64,000 nt of DNA from Pinus tabuliformis (GCA_031772625.1 CM062810.1:868887650-868951649); one strand, 5' to 3'; positions 1 through 12,830 are shown, counted from the stretch's first letter. The notes: a model not told the origin generated them from the sequence alone. Program-made: numbers and translations.

Positions 1-67
1 GGAAAAGGAAGAACAACATCAAGTTGAGGTAAATATCTTAAAAGATAAGTTAGAAGAAAAGGATAAA

Positions 68-580
68 TTGTTACGATTACAAGACAGTAGTAAGATTTTG
101 GATAATATTCTTAGTAGTCAAAGGTCTCCTACCATCAAAACTGGTCTTGGTTTTCATGGATCTATTGAAGGGGAATCTAGCTCACACGGTGAGGCAAGGA
201 ACTCTAATGAGAAATCTGAAATTCTCAACAAGGAGATGAGAGGACAACCCCATCAACTACCAAGGAAAGGAAATCTTCAAAGAAAATCTTTTACTCCTAA
301 CTGTGGAAGTAATAGTCGGTTATTTTCTTCAAAGAATGATGTTGAATGTTTTATATGTCATAATTTTGGACATGTTGTAGCAAAGTATAGAAGTAGCATA
401 GTTCATGACCATCACACAGAAAAATAATCAAATTCCAAGTACTTTAAGGGATATTGTTTTGCTTGCAATATGTTTGGTCACAAAGCTATTGATTGCAATA
501 AAACGAATATGAAACATGTAAGATGTTATGTGTGTAACAAGTTTGGACATAAAGTAAAGGAATGCAGGAGAAAAATCTAA
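68..580 (+). pseudogene. copia gag remnant with three CCHC zinc knuckles
   Basis: The open stretch at 68-427 ends in a Cys-rich motif, CFICHNFGHVVAKY. Two further knuckle-like motifs follow before about 575, one beginning CFACNMFGH and one CYVCNKFGH. CCHC knuckles bind the element's RNA during packaging. The upstream part is charged and serine/asparagine-rich, as in the C-terminal half of Gag. Three successive knuckles are more than the single one usual in Ty1-copia Gag and fit Sirevirus-type Gag. Treated as a fossil; it is broken. Confidence 0.6.
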
Positions 581-1504
581 CACCAAAGCAAAAGGAGCAT
601 ATATCATCCCAATCCCAAGTATTGAAGAAGACAGAATTATTGTCAAAAAGATGTGGCATAACTCAGTTAGCAGACCTAACAGAGTCAGGGGAAGCTGAAA
701 GTGTAAAACTTCAGTACTCCAATTTACATACGCACCTATTATGAAAAGAATTCACGTATATATGCGAGTTAGATGCTGCACAGTAGTGTATATGGTGTTC
801 TGAGGAAAAAGCAGCGGTGCAGACTATGTAAAGGGAGTCTGATATGGTTCAGTCGCTTATCTGCTCTGTTTGATGATGGTATGGCACAGGTTTAGGGGGA
901 GCATATGCTTCGAATAATGCATTGTTGGCATTATGGTTAGAAGTCTTTGGTGATGATGGTTATATGGCTAAATGATACATCTTGCTACTTATTGTTGGTT
1001 GGTCAAGAGAATGGTATTGCAGGTTACAAGTCTGGATGCTGGTAACAGATGCTTATGGTGCAAATCATATATGGTGTATGATAGTAGTTGATGACTATCA
1101 TGGTCTTGTTTTGGTCTTTGGTCTAAATGTCATATATATCTTTTAAAAGACCCATGAGTCATATGATGCAATAATTTCTATCTCAGTCATGTATAAACTT
1201 TTGGTATATCCCCACTTGGTTGGGAAATTGATGTATGTATGAGTCATTGGTGATAGGAAGGTCATACTCACTTAGTTGAGTTGTAGAGTCATGTTATTCT
1301 TTTGAAAAATATTTTTGCAAACTGTGCATGTGCTCAGGGGGAGCATGGACGAATCCGTACATCTTAGCATCAGAGATTTCAGCATGTACTCAGGGGAGTA
1401 TGGACAACACAATGTATATCAAAGGGAGAGGATATCTTGGTCCACCCTTTGCCCTTGATGTCAAAGGGGTAGAGTGACTTGGTGTTGTTGTTTCCATCAA
1501 GTCC
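581..1504 (+). other. element spacer with repeated polypurine-like motifs
   Basis: No conserved integrase, RT or RNase H motif is recognisable here. Purine runs followed by GCAT or GTATGG occur near 891, 1336 and 1391 and resemble the true tract at 1505-1515. This matches the region between pol and 3' LTR of Sirevirus-type elements, or a LARD-like internal region. Confidence 0.4.
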
Positions 1505-1516
1505 AAAGGGGGAGAT
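1505..1516 (+). other. polypurine tract of copia element
   Basis: AAAGGGGGAGAT sits directly before the TGTCGG start of the LTR. It is the usual plus-strand primer site and is close to the tract reported for plant Sireviruses. Confidence 0.75.
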
Positions 1517-3039
1517 TGTCGGCATTATGATACAGGTGTTGTCCTTGATGGCAACACACTTTGATGACAGATCACAATGCAATTGGTCAATAACAAATAA
1601 TTAATGTTTAGACTGCAAAGAATCAAGAAAAAGAGGCATACGCAGGTCCACCTTGGCAAAGAAGCGTATACACGCGGGTTAATAGAACAAAATCTGCGTA
1701 TGACATACACACGAATTTTCACAGAAGGGAAAGCATGTACATGTTGGAAAACTAAGTTTTGGTATGTGGTATTGGTCCATGGTATTCTGGTTCATGGAAT
1801 TGGTCCAAGGTATTGAACCTAGGTATTTGGTCCAAGGTATTGGTCCTAAGTGGTTTTGGTCTATGGTATTAAGAAAGGCCTAAGAATATAAAAGGAGGAG
1901 AAGATCCTTAGGCCAATGGGCACAAGTGATGAATATCTGATGAAGTGTGAGATCTAGTATGCAGGTTATGGGTATGTGATGCTTTGCTAAGAATGCACCT
2001 ATGTGGCGAATGGAGGTTGATGAACCGGGATCATGAAGAATAAAATGCATTATCATTATATGGTATGATCATGATTAGTTTAGATCTAAATACTGATGCA
2101 TATCTTATCCTTTATATTTGATGATCTGGGTATATCTGAAGTAGTAAATTGCAGCAAAGGTATATGTAATTATTTTCAGATCTGTATGCTGGTTACCTTT
2201 GGTGAAAGGGCATATACATGCTAGTTTGACACAACCAAGTAGCATATACATTATTAGGTTTGATATTTGAGGTTGCTGTTGGTTGAAGTGGTTGTTGCAG
2301 AGTTCTAGGTTCTACTCTATGTTCTGGTGACTGTGTTTTGATAACAGGGTTTCAGTGATTCAGTTGTTGGGTGATTCAGAGATTGATGATGTGGATATAG
2401 TTGATGGTTGTATTGCAGTAGTGATTGATTTTGTGCTTTGATGTTATTGATGGATCCAGTCTGAAAATTTATGAAACATGGTCCCTGGAAGAAAAGAGAA
2501 GGTTGTAGCCTTCTGTAGGTGAACGCTTACGTACTAGTAAATATATCAGCTAGTACAAGCGCTAGGCGGTTGTAGCTCCCTTCCAATAGAAGTTGGAGAA
2601 CGAGAGAATGTTGTAGCCTTCTACAAGTGGGTGCCTACGTACTAGTATGAGTCTACGCCAATACAAGATTGTAAATAGGTTTTTCTTATATTAAAGAAAA
2701 CAGCAACAGGTGGTTTTTTGTCCCACATTGGGTTTCCACCTTATATCTTGGCGTTCATGTGTGTTTCTTATGTGTGATGATCTATTATGTTTTTACTGCA
2801 CCTAGTTACTGTTTATAGGTTAATGAATTTCTGATGCACTGATTAAAGATCAACATATGATGAATTAACTGAATCATAAGATTGCTGGATATACACTGGT
2901 TTCATTAAACGCAGTTGCGTGTACACGTGAGTTCCCTTAACTGAAGTAGCATATATGAATCTGATTATGGAAATGAAAAAATATTGATTTGCTAATATTG
3001 ATTTACCCCCCCTCCCCCCCTCGAGTAAGATTTCCAACA
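1517..3039 (+). repeat. 3' LTR (1,523 bp) of Sirevirus-like copia element
   Basis: It starts TGTCGG and ends CCAACA, a near-inverted terminal pair, directly after the polypurine tract. A TATA-like box lies at 1887-1894. A related module (TTGTAGCCTTCT plus TACGTACTAGTA) occurs twice, near 2508 and 2609, so the R/U5 part contains an internal duplication. The partner LTR is outside the window, so age cannot be estimated. Confidence 0.7.
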
Positions 3040-3203
3040 GTTGGAGGTTTTATTTACTTCAGGATTTCATCTAATACTCTTTGTCACTTTGATGACCTAT
3101 CTTTATCCTTTATTGTGTTTTTTCCTTTACTATACAATTTAACCTTTTACTATGTGTTTCAACAGTAATTTTTTAATTTTTTTTTTATGTTTATCAACAT
3201 CAG

Positions 3204-3429
3204 GAAGTGGATATTGATCAAGTCTTTGTATGTTTCATTCATTTGTCTTCTAACTGCATATTGGGCCTGGCTCCTTTGTTTTGACTGTTAATGCTCTTTA
3301 TAAGTGTTTTCTTCTCGACTCTATGTGTAATTGTCTTCATCTTATGTTCCTTGTATAATTGTGTTCTTCTTCTGAATATAGGATTTTAACAAGTTTCTTA
3401 TCGAGTCTTCAAGTAAACAAGTTCTGTGA
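3204..3429 (+). other. possible 3'-terminal host exons
   Basis: Just downstream of the LTR, an acceptor-like CATCAG precedes 24 bases (3204-3227) coding EVDIDQVF, followed by a donor-like GTATGT. A second acceptor-like AATATAG precedes 3382-3429, coding DFNKFLIESSSKQVL and a stop. Both are phase 0 with canonical GT and AG, so they would join in frame across a 154-base intron. The T-rich, low-purine DNA around them is intron-like. No upstream exon is visible because the copia element occupies that side. I do not recognise the protein; chance open frames of this size are common, so confidence is low. Confidence 0.25.
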
Positions 3430-4760
3430 CTAGTATCAAAACTGTATATCCAAGCTCTGATATTTGGATGATTATCTGCGAAATTCAACAATAATTAAGA
3501 AAACCTCAATCGGCTGGAAAGGCATTTGATAGCTTTATTTGCACAGGGATGCCTGGGAAAGGGGGCATGGCAATGTTTTGGATGTGAGTTAGAGGTGGAA
3601 TTGCATCAAAGAGGTTCAAGGTGGCGCTGAAGGGTTTATGGGTTTATACTGTTAAATGAGCGAAAGGCACGAAAACATGGGTTTTCAAGCTTTAAAGATT
3701 AACGGGTAACTTTTAGAATATGGCTTGAACATTCACATTTATGAATCATAGGTGGTTTATCGAATCGTCGGGGAGGCGGTATTTGGGGTCGTCGCACTAC
3801 TTTTGTGGCGTGGGTGGTTTTTAGGAGGGGGCACCCGATGTATGTCGGCGCTTGACACATAGCCATTGGGGGGTCGGGGAAAACACCTTATCGGGTGGAT
3901 AAAGGTTGGTTATCGGGCTCGGTCGATGTTGCTGTGGTCCGTTAGATTTGGGCGCTTGTGATCTGATGGTAGTGAGGCAAAGAAGATGTGCGGAGGAAAT
4001 GAACGGGAGTTGAGGGGGGACCTAGGGGTTTTAATCACAATGATTTAGAATTAATTTAGGAATTAATCCTGGGTTAAGTGATCAGGTGGGGCTTAATAGT
4101 GGGATTAGGGAATCGGGTGAGGTTAATGACGGGATTAACTTACTTTTACCAGGATTAGGTAAATTAAATAAGGTCATATCAAGATATGGTTGATTTATAT
4201 AGTTTTGATTAAAACTAAGGGTTGGAATATTTAATTAGGGATTTAGTTAATATACGGGAAAAGGGTTATATTGGGATTTATATAATAAAATTAATAATTA
4301 ATATGAAATTCGATGGGAAGAGTGGGTTTTTCCTTAGTAAAAGGGTAAAAGGTATGCATTTGCGCACTTAGCTTTATACTTAGGATAAAACGCTTTTTTG
4401 TGGGTTTTTCTGTGAAAAGGAATTTACATGGGGGTTTTCACTTTTCTTAGGTAAATTGTGTTTAAACCTTAGGAAAAGAGGTTTTCTTAGGGTGATGAGG
4501 GAAAATGGATTTTATGAAGGGGGAATGTTTTTATGAAGGGGATTCTAGCACTTGTGTCCATAAGTCATTAAGTTGAGCGTCCTGTCCCACCAAAAGTCAG
4601 AGAAATTCTCTAAGCCTCTTTGACTTGTAGGATTTAAAGTACTTAGAACATACTTGTAGGTAGGAAATTACTAAGTAAAGGGGAAAAGCGAATGAGGGGG
4701 AGTTAATCATATGAGCTTGTAAACCTTTGCCTTTGCTTTCACAGTTGATCATGCATGTTG
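3430..4760. other. unassigned G-rich stretch
   Basis: No coding pattern. 3.7-4.2 kb is G-rich with several CpGs, then grades into TTAATTA-rich sequence containing repeated GGATTA/TTAATNNTGGGATTA themes at 4,040-4,260. It could be an LTR or regulatory part of an old element, but I see no paired end, primer site or tract. Confidence 0.3.
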
Positions 4761-7260
4761 AAATATGTATCTAAGCATGATGCATGTGTTTTGATCCAAT
4801 TAACTTCGTAGTTCAGCAACATTTTTTCTACTTACTCATTTCTTACCTCTAACATGTTTTCTTCATTTGTTTGGACACATTTTGGCTAGCAAACCCTTAT
4901 TCATCTATTTTTATTTTGACAAGTAATATATCTAATTCTAACCTTATATAATCTAAGGGCTCAGATTAAGCTTATGAGCTCCTTTTATTTTCTCTACCTA
5001 ACTATGATTTGCCAAGCTTAAACTGTTTGGCCAGATTTTATTATCTAACTATAAACATAAAATTCAAAGCATGGAATAACCAAGATTAAACTGTTTGATT
5101 ACCATGGATTGTGGCATGAAGAGAAAGTTCCACACAATCATTATTATGAATAAAAGTAAATAGTAGTGGCATTTAGACTTGCACACATTCATGGTCTCTT
5201 TCTTTTTTGGGGTTCATATACTTTCATTTTTTGACGTTCTCTTATTCTTTTTTTTTTTGTCCTTTGATTTTTCTTTTAGGACATACCCTCTTTACATTTT
5301 TTAATTTTTATAATATGGAAAACATTTGCAAAAAGCAAATGTATGTACAATATTACAAGGCTTAACCTTAGTCAGTCAAAATTATTATTCTTATTGGTAT
5401 AGGAACCTAACACTTGTCTCATTTGATCTCATTTTATTTAAATTGTGAAGTGACTAAGCCTTGAACCCCAAATCCTCATAGCTAAGATTTACAAAGTATG
5501 CATTGCGTCATTTCCTCTCATTTTACTTCATTTAAATCGAGCAATTATGCTTTAGCACAAAACACACACAACTAAGCTTTGCACACTACAAAATCCTCTC
5601 TCTCCTAGGCTTTGCACACTATAGAATCCTCTCTCTCCCTACCATTGCACTTGGTTTAGATATACTTTTCTTAGAACAGAATAAATGTCTCACTAAATAC
5701 CTTACATGTTAACTTATCATCTGATCCCATTACATTTTCCAAGAATTGAGGACATTAATAAAATTCCAAAATTCAATTTCACACTCATTTGATGTAATCA
5801 CCATGTTCCATCAATTTCAGGTAAACTCTATAAATAAATGTAACAATTATTTTGATTTTTTCATTGATTCTAAATTAGCAAGTGAGAAAACTATAGATGC
5901 GTCTTTATTTTTAAAGTAAAATCATCCAAAAAGACTCATCAAAGACTAAAGATAGGTTAAAACCTTTATGGAGTGAAATATATTGTTGGCATCCTCCAGA
6001 ATAACACTACTTTCAGAAGCTAGGATCATATTTGACCACAAATGCAAGAACCAAAGTGAGAAGCTTATTTTAAAGTTTTTATAGCATGATGTACTATAAA
6101 AAAAATTGAAGCGCACAATACAAAAAAAAAATTGTTTCTAGTATCATTCTAGATAGAGAAAAGTACTCGTTAGGCTATCTATGATGTGAGTAAGAATTGC
6201 TACCCACCTACTTTCAAAATAATCATGGACATTTACAGATTAAAAAAGGAATTGATTAGGCTACCTATGACTAAATAATATTTATTCCCCACCTTTTCAA
6301 ACTATCATGTACATTTAAGCTATCTGATTTTATGAACATCCTTTCTATGATGCAACATGTTACAACTTTCAATTATATTTATGTATTATATGAGTTCATG
6401 TACTTGTAAGGTGCATAAATTGCAAAATAATTATCCAAATACCCATGTTTCCACTAAATTAATTATTTAAGTAAGAGACACATTTCATTGTAGGAAGCAT
6501 GCATCAATCAAACACTGCTCTACTCATAGTTTACAAACCCAACCAATTTTGCATACACAAACACATTCAAGACTAATCCACAATAACAAACAATGCTCAA
6601 AACAATATTCTTCATCAAACATCTACCAGTTCATAAACAATGAGGAGACAAGAGACACATTGAATATGTGATCAGCCAGGGCCAAAAACTCTCCAACATG
6701 AGAGGAAAACGCAAACGAGATCTTCTTCTTATATAGACTTCAATTGACAAATACCAAGACCATGGCCTAGACCATTGACTCAATGACCTCTCCAAGACCA
6801 AGTCACAAGCCTCCTTGATTCAAATTCCTTATTTTTCCTTGAGTCAACGATGATCAGGCTTCTTCCTTCAATAACTCGACTATCCTTCAAATTCCAGTTC
6901 CATGGATCATATCTGTAGTTCTTGGCCCTCTTGCATAAACCCTAGAACATGTCATTGACCAACCTTTTGAACCTTGATTTTCTTCGTTTGGATGGTATGC
7001 ACTCTTATTATAAGTTGGCATGTAACCATTCTTATCTTCTTCCTTGATTCAACTTCTTAGACAACAGTGAGATCTTCGACCTTTTCTGCATTAGATAGTT
7101 CTTCCTTCCTTCACACGTGTGGATCTATTAGCCATAAAATAGACCCATAAACAACACCAAAATCTTCTCTCTTTGTTTCCTTCTCTTGGTTGTTTATCTT
7201 CGCACTTCTTATTACAGACTTACTTAACCAGATTTTCTTGTCCACAAATGGAGGATGAGA
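4761..7260. other. unassigned AT-rich stretch
   Basis: No open frame of note. A small tandem duplication with a 33-base period lies at about 5576-5641 (CTTTGCACACTA units followed by CCTCTCTCTCC). From 6,660 to 7,260 the sequence is CT-rich, with a TATATAG near 6,733 and CTATATATAG near 7,268 that could be promoter parts of a decayed LTR on either strand. Confidence 0.3.
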
Positions 7261-9010
7261 TGCCCTATATATAGTGTTTTGTCCATAAAAAACACGTGCT
7301 AGGAAGTGTTAAGGAGTGCTAGGGGAACGCGGGGGAGTAATAGGTGAAAATAATGCATGAAAATGAACGATTAATATTTTGTGACAGGAAGTGTTAGTGA
7401 GTTCCAGGTGTGCTAAGGAGGGAGTGATAAGTATGAGAGGCAGTGTTAAGGCATGTTAGAAGCCAGGGAAACATGCCAAGATGTGTCAGGTGATAGGGTG
7501 TACCAATGCATGCCAAGGAGTGTTATGGAGCACCACGGAAACATAAGGGAGCACTAGTTTTAAATGCATGGAAATGAATGAGCAAGAGTGTGTGACAAGG
7601 AGTGTCAGCGAGTTCTATGTGTGCTAAGGAGGGGATGACAAGGTATGTTAGGTGGTGCCAAGAAATGTTAGAGTGTTAGGGCGACATGCCAGGGTATGCC
7701 AATGCGTGTTAGGGTGTGCCAATGTGTGCTAGGGAGTGTTAGGGAGTGCGACATAAACATAAAGGAAAACTAGTTCAAAATGCATGGAAATGAATGAATA
7801 AGAGTGTATGATAGGGAGTGTTAGTGAATTCCGAGTGTGCTCAGGAAGGAGTGACAAAGTTATATGCTAGGTAGTTCCAAGGCATGCAAGAGTGCCATGA
7901 CATGTCAAGGAGTGGTACGGTATGATAGGGAGTGCTAAAGCATGCCATGGAATGTAGGGAATGCCAACATGTACCACATAGTGCCAAGGGATTCTTAGAC
8001 ATGCCAGGTGCTCTGCCATCTCAAGATGTAAACTATGTTTCTTAGTTATTTTATGGCCATTGTTACACGTGAGCCTTGACTTGGTAACTTGTTAAGTGGG
8101 ATGAGCTAAAATTGGGCATAAGTATCCTAATATGAGTTATAGGGCATTCTTAGGTGAACAAGGGATAGTATAGTTGTAATAACTATAACTTGGTCACAAT
8201 GTTGTAGTTCAGGTAGGATTTGGTTGGTTTCCAAGTCTTAAAACCAATAAGGGTACTTATGAGGGCATGATAGCTAAGGAGTGCCATGGCATGCCAAGGA
8301 ATGAAAAGGCATGATAACACATGCTAAACAATGTCAACAGATATCAAGGAATGTTGGGGAGTGTGTGGGCATCACAAGGGAGAGCTAGGTCAAAGTGCAT
8401 GGAAACGAACGAATAAGAGTGTCTTCTAGGTGTCCCAAGGACGAAGTGTATTAGAAGAATTTCATAATAGTACTTGCAATAGGTAAGTCTTGATTACAAT
8501 AAGGGAATGGAAAAATCAATTTTAGACAAAGGGAGACTTTTGTCTAGGGACAACACTATTTTTTCAATGACTTGGTTGGGTTCCCAAGTCATAAAGGAAG
8601 TAAGGCTATCTATGAGGGCATGACAACTAGGGAGTGCCAAGGTGTGCAAGGAATGCTAGGAAATGATAACGCATTCTAGAAAGTTTCAAGGCATGTTAGT
8701 CATTCCATGACATGCCAAGTGTTGAGACATGCCAAGAGGTGTTAGATGCTAGGGTTTGGCACCAACGCATGCTAAGGAGTGCTAGGGAAACACAAGGGAG
8801 GGCTACTTTCAATTGCATGTAAATCAATGAATAAGAGTGTGTGATAGGGAGTGCTAGAAAGTTCTAGGTGTGTTAAGGAGGCATTGATAAGGTATGTTAG
8901 GTAGTGCCAGGGAAACACAAGGAACCGCTAGTTTCAATTGCATGGAAATGAATGAATAATAGTGTATGATAGGGATTGTTAGCAAGTTTTGGGTGTGCTA
9001 AGGAGGCATC
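7261..9010 (+). repeat. degenerate 10-bp-phased repeat block A
   Basis: The block consists of a variable motif close to GRGTGYYARG (for example TGTGCTAGGG, AGTGTTAGGG, CATGCCAAGG) recurring with a beat near 10 bases. A longer module built around TGCATGGAAATGAATGAATAA and GTGTGCTAAGGAGG recurs near 7348, 7565, 7770, 8385, 8810 and 8930. Spacing between modules is often close to 200 bases. The same repeat resumes at 21.2-22.6 kb on the far side of the copia insertion. No coding function is seen. Confidence 0.7.
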
Positions 9011-9188
9011 TCTGGACAAATTTTGGGATGGTTTAGAGAAAATTGTGTTTTGGTGCAAACTTGCAATCTTTTGGCAATTTTATGTCTTGGAGCACAGTGA
9101 GCTTGCAGTGTGCTTCTTCCTTAGGGCTCCAAATGATGTAAAATCAGCATTTTTGGAAATCTTATGATCCCATATCAAACCCCATTTG

Positions 9189-9627
9189 TGTTGGGTTGTG
9201 TTATATTCTTTCCACGACTAGTCGACGTTGTTAACTAGGGGGTTAGAAGGGGGGCTGAGCCCCCCTTCATTGCGCCGATTGCATGGAGGGGGGGTCACAA
9301 GGGGTTTGAGGGGTGTAGGTAACCCCACTCTATGGGGTCCTATATTAGGTTGAGCGGACCTACCTATGGTTTTGTGCATGATTTTTTTGGTCCATGGTTT
9401 TCGACGCGATGGTTTTCGGTCCATGGTTTTGGATGCTTCGGCATGTATAAGTATATATTGTAACATTGAATGGAATATAATGAAAGAACAAGCTGGTAGT
9501 CCCAGTTTTGGGATCCAGGGGAAAATCGTTGTGTATATGTGTTTTATGTGTTATGCTCTCGCATTGTTTATTTTTTGTGTTTTAGAATTTGTATGCAGGT
9601 AATTTATGTATGGGGTTAAAACATACA
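9189..9627 (+). repeat. 5' LTR of copia element
   Basis: It runs from TGTTGGGTTG to ACATACA (439 bp) and aligns along its length with 19563-20013. A TATA-like box is at 9446. A TCCATGGTTTT motif is repeated within U3 near 9400 and 9420. Confidence 0.92.
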
Positions 9628-9642
9628 TTTGGCATCAGAGTT
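9628..9642 (+). other. copia primer binding site
   Basis: TTTGGCATCAGAGTT follows the LTR directly and resembles the plant site TGGTATCAGAGC, complementary to the 3' end of initiator Met tRNA. Confidence 0.8.
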
Positions 9643-9740
9643 GTTTTGGTTTCAAGGGGATGCCTTTATTGTTGGTGGGTTTCACTCGAGCCTGTGGTAC
9701 ACCCTGTTCAGTGGGAGATCGATTTTGGTGGTGAAAGAAT

Positions 9741-10611
9741 ATGGAGAGTAGTGGAAATATAGAGATTGAGAAATTTAATGGTCAGAGTTTTGAGTTGTGG
9801 AAACTCAAGATGGAGGATCTGTTGGTGGATAAAGATCAGTGGATCGTGGTAAATCTAGGTACTAAACCAACGGGAGTGTTCGATGAGGAATGGAAGAAGT
9901 TGGATCGGAAGGCAAAGAGCACAATATGATTGTGTGTCTCAGATTCAGTATTGCTGAATGTATTAGGGGAAGCTATGACGAAGGCTTTGTGGGACATGTT
10001 AGGGACTTTGTACCCATCTAAATCTCTGGTGAATAAACTGTTCCTATGGAAAAAGCTGTATAAACTAAGGATGAAAGATGGAGACTCGGTGATAGAGCAT
10101 TTCAACACATTTAATACTGTGGTAAGTCTGTTATTATCTATTGATAGTAAAATTTCAGATGAAGATAAGTGCATCAGTTTGTTATGTTCTTTACCAGATT
10201 CATGGGATGGTCTGGTTATTGCAATAGGTAGCAATACAACTACCTTGTAGTTTGATGAAATAGTCTCATCCTTGCTGACAGAGGAGATGAGATGGAAAAA
10301 TATGGAGAGGAAGAATCGTGATGCCTTATCTGTATGAGGACGGTCCCAGAACATCAACAAAAATAAGTGATCGAGTGGGAGATCTAAATCTAGAGGGAGA
10401 TCTAAATCTCCAAGAAAACATTTAAAGGTGGTGTGCTGGAAATGTGGAAAGGAAGGGCACTACAAAAGGGACTGTAAATCTAAAGCACCTGACAAAGGAA
10501 AGGGATCTGATGATTCTCCTTCTGCAGAGGTAAAAACCACCTCAGATGTAAGTGGGGATGTGTACATTTTTTCTTCAAGTACACATGTATACCATGAGGC
10601 ATGGTTGATTG
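9741..10611 (+). pseudogene. copia gag remnant
   Basis: The start is typical of plant copia Gag: an N-terminus followed by FNGQSFELWKLKMEDLL, which matches the Gag (UBN2-type) signature, then leucine-rich helices including a DSVIEHFNTFNTVVS stretch. A CCHC zinc knuckle, CWKCGKEGHYKRDC, lies near 10434-10475, after a basic serine/arginine-rich linker. Gag forms the particle shell and the knuckle binds element RNA. The region ends where the gypsy element is inserted. It is a broken fossil. Confidence 0.85.
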
Positions 10612-10944
10612 TGTTATGAAACCAGCTCAAGAAAAGATAGAAAAGATAGATCAACGCCTTAGAGTTCAGCCTCTTCGAGGGGGCAACCTCCTTTACATTA
10701 CATAAATGAACAATTCTTTGATGATACAAATGACAAAACCTCCTTTCTATATATAGGAGTCTAAGGAGTCACAATATAATCCAGCTGACCTAACAATAAT
10801 AATATAAAGCCACAAAAATAACAATAGAGGGATTCTATGGGGCACAAAAATAACAACATGGGGGTAATAGGGGCACAACAATATAAATAAGGGGTATAAC
10901 TACAATAGTAATGGGGTAATCACTAGTATTATAGGGACCCAACA
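10612..10944 (-). repeat. 3' LTR of nested gypsy element
   Basis: 333 bp. On the minus strand it runs TGTTGGGTCCC to CATAACA. CTATATATAG at 10747-10756 is the likely TATA box. Nearly identical to 16157-16488. Confidence 0.95.
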
Positions 10945-10962
10945 TGCCCCTCTCCTTCAAAA
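10945..10962 (-). other. gypsy polypurine tract
   Basis: On the minus strand the bases just before the 3' LTR read GAAGGAGAGGGGCA, a normal plus-strand primer site. Confidence 0.75.
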
Positions 10963-11000
10963 AAGTGTTTTCCTCAACGCTTGAGTAGTTCTGGATACTT

Positions 11001-12150
11001 CTACATAAAATTCTCATCCTCCCATGTGGAATCTTCAGCGGATAAGTTCTTCCACTTGATAAGATACTCTGAAATTGATCGCTTTCGTAGCTGTCGAGTT
11101 CTTATTTCTGTGACTGCTTCTGGTTCCAATATAATTTTTCCTTCCTCATCATGTTCTGGAAATATTGTTTGCACTGGGAGCTTGTCACCTATAACATTCT
11201 TTAAACATGAAACATGGAAAACTGGGTGCAATTGAGAAGCTGCTGGAAGCTCCAATTTGTATGCCATAGTACCAATCTTTTGCAACACCTTGTACGGACC
11301 ATAATACTTTGGTGATAATTTATTATCCTTCTTAGCTTGCTTTAGGGACATTTTCTTATATGGTTGTAGCCGTAGGAATACCCAATCACCTACATCAAAA
11401 CTTCTTTCACTGCGATGTTGATCTACCTATTGTTTCATTCTATTTTGTGCCAGCACGAGGTTATCCTTTAAGAGTTGGAGGACTTGTTGTTGATGTTCGA
11501 TGTGATATTCCACTGCCTGAACCTTAGAATTTTCTCTTAAATATGATGTGATGGATGGTGGTTGTTACCCATTAAGTTCCATAAATGGGGTCATTTTTGT
11601 TGCTGTATGGAAGGAAGTGTTATACCACCATTCAGCCAGAGGCAACCATTTGACCCATTGTGTCTATTTATCAGATACAAAGCAACGAAGATATCCTTCC
11701 AAACATTTGTTTACTATCTCAGTTTGCCCATCAGATTGAGGATGATAAGATGAGCTATGAGCTAACTGAGTACCAAGACAAGAAAATAATTTTGTCCAAA
11801 AATTTCCAGTGAAAATGGGAGCTCTGTCACTTACAATAATCTTTGGGTTTCCATGTAGCTTTTGAATTGTTTCTGTAAATGTAGTAGAAACTGTACTGGC
11901 TTTAAATGGATGTGATAATGCACAAAAATGTGCATACTTGGTAAGTCTGTCAACTACCACCATCCTGACACTCTTTCCCTCAGACTTGGGTAAACTTGTG
12001 ATAAAATCCATTGAAACCTCCTCCCAACGTTGGTTTGGAATGGATAAAGGTTGTAATAGACCCAGTGTCTTAATTGTTTCAACTTTATTTTGTTGGAAAA
12101 CCAAACATTCCGCCACAAACTTTTGAATATCTGATTTAAGGCCATCCCAA
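11001..12150 (-). pseudogene. gypsy integrase with C-terminal chromodomain
   Basis: The integrase core is visible at about 11664-12116, with VVVDRLTKYAHF, the second catalytic region IIVSDRAPIFTGNFW, and SSYHPQSDGQTEIVNK near the third acidic residue. The distal part at 11001-11351 has the GPYKVLQKIGTMAYKLELP fold typical of the gypsy integrase C-terminus, then a chromodomain with YLIKWKNLSAEDSTWEDE. Chromodomains of this kind direct integration by reading chromatin marks. The region is broken. Confidence 0.9.
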
Positions 12151-12299
12151 AAAAATTACTTCTTAACCCTGTGCTAAGTTTTTAAAAATCCCGAGTGCCC
12201 TCCTAAGGGAGAAGTGTGCAATTCCATAAGAATCTTTTATTTTAGCTGGGAATTCTTACAGAGGTATAAGCGATCGTTGTACCATAATGAATCATTTTG

Positions 12300-12830
12300 C
12301 TAGCTAAATGTATCAGACGTACTGGAATCTTGTTGTAGCTTTCGAATAAGTGCCCATGCTCCTTCATCATTCTTACATTCCTCCCTTGCTTTGTTTATCC
12401 AATCTGATTGGATAATAGAAATGGCGCACAACAATGCTTCCACATCCTCATCCTTTCTTGAGAGTGCATCTGCCACCACAATTTTCTTCCCTTTTTTGTA
12501 GATGATTTCAAAGTCATAACCCAACATCTTTGTGACCCAATTTTGTTGCTCTTTAGAGGATAATCTTTGTTCTAAAAAGTATTTAAGGCTATCATGATCC
12601 GTTTTTACCTTGAAGTGTCTTCCCATTAGGTAGGGTCACCATTTCTTAAGTGCATGGAGTATTGCCAACATTTCCTTCTCATAAATAGCTTTGCTTAAAA
12701 AATTTCCCTTGATTGGATCTTTCATCTTGCATTAGAACAACACCAATTCCATTTCCTGAAGCATCACATTCCACAATAAAGGTTTTTGTGAAGTCCGGTG
12801 TAGCTAAGACCGGTGCTTGGCACATTGCCT
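12300..12830 (-). pseudogene. gypsy RNase H remnant
   Basis: The segment carries VKTDHDSLKYFLEQRLSSK and a C-terminal IVVADALSRK, both hallmark stretches of plant gypsy RNase H. It lies between RT and integrase as expected. Fossil. Confidence 0.88.

Larger units (their letters stand above)
1..3039 (+). mobile_element. Sirevirus-like Ty1-copia element, 3' part (cut by window edge)
   Basis: A gag remnant with zinc knuckles lies at the left edge. It is followed by about 900 bases with no recognisable polymerase, a polypurine tract, and a long LTR starting at 1517. The spacer contains repeated polypurine-tract-like motifs (near 891, 1336, 1391 and 1505), a feature described for Sireviruses. The element is broken and appears to have lost most of pol; the left part is outside the window. 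Family assignment rests on the multiple zinc knuckles, repeated tracts and LTR length, so the clade is an inference. Confidence 0.65.
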
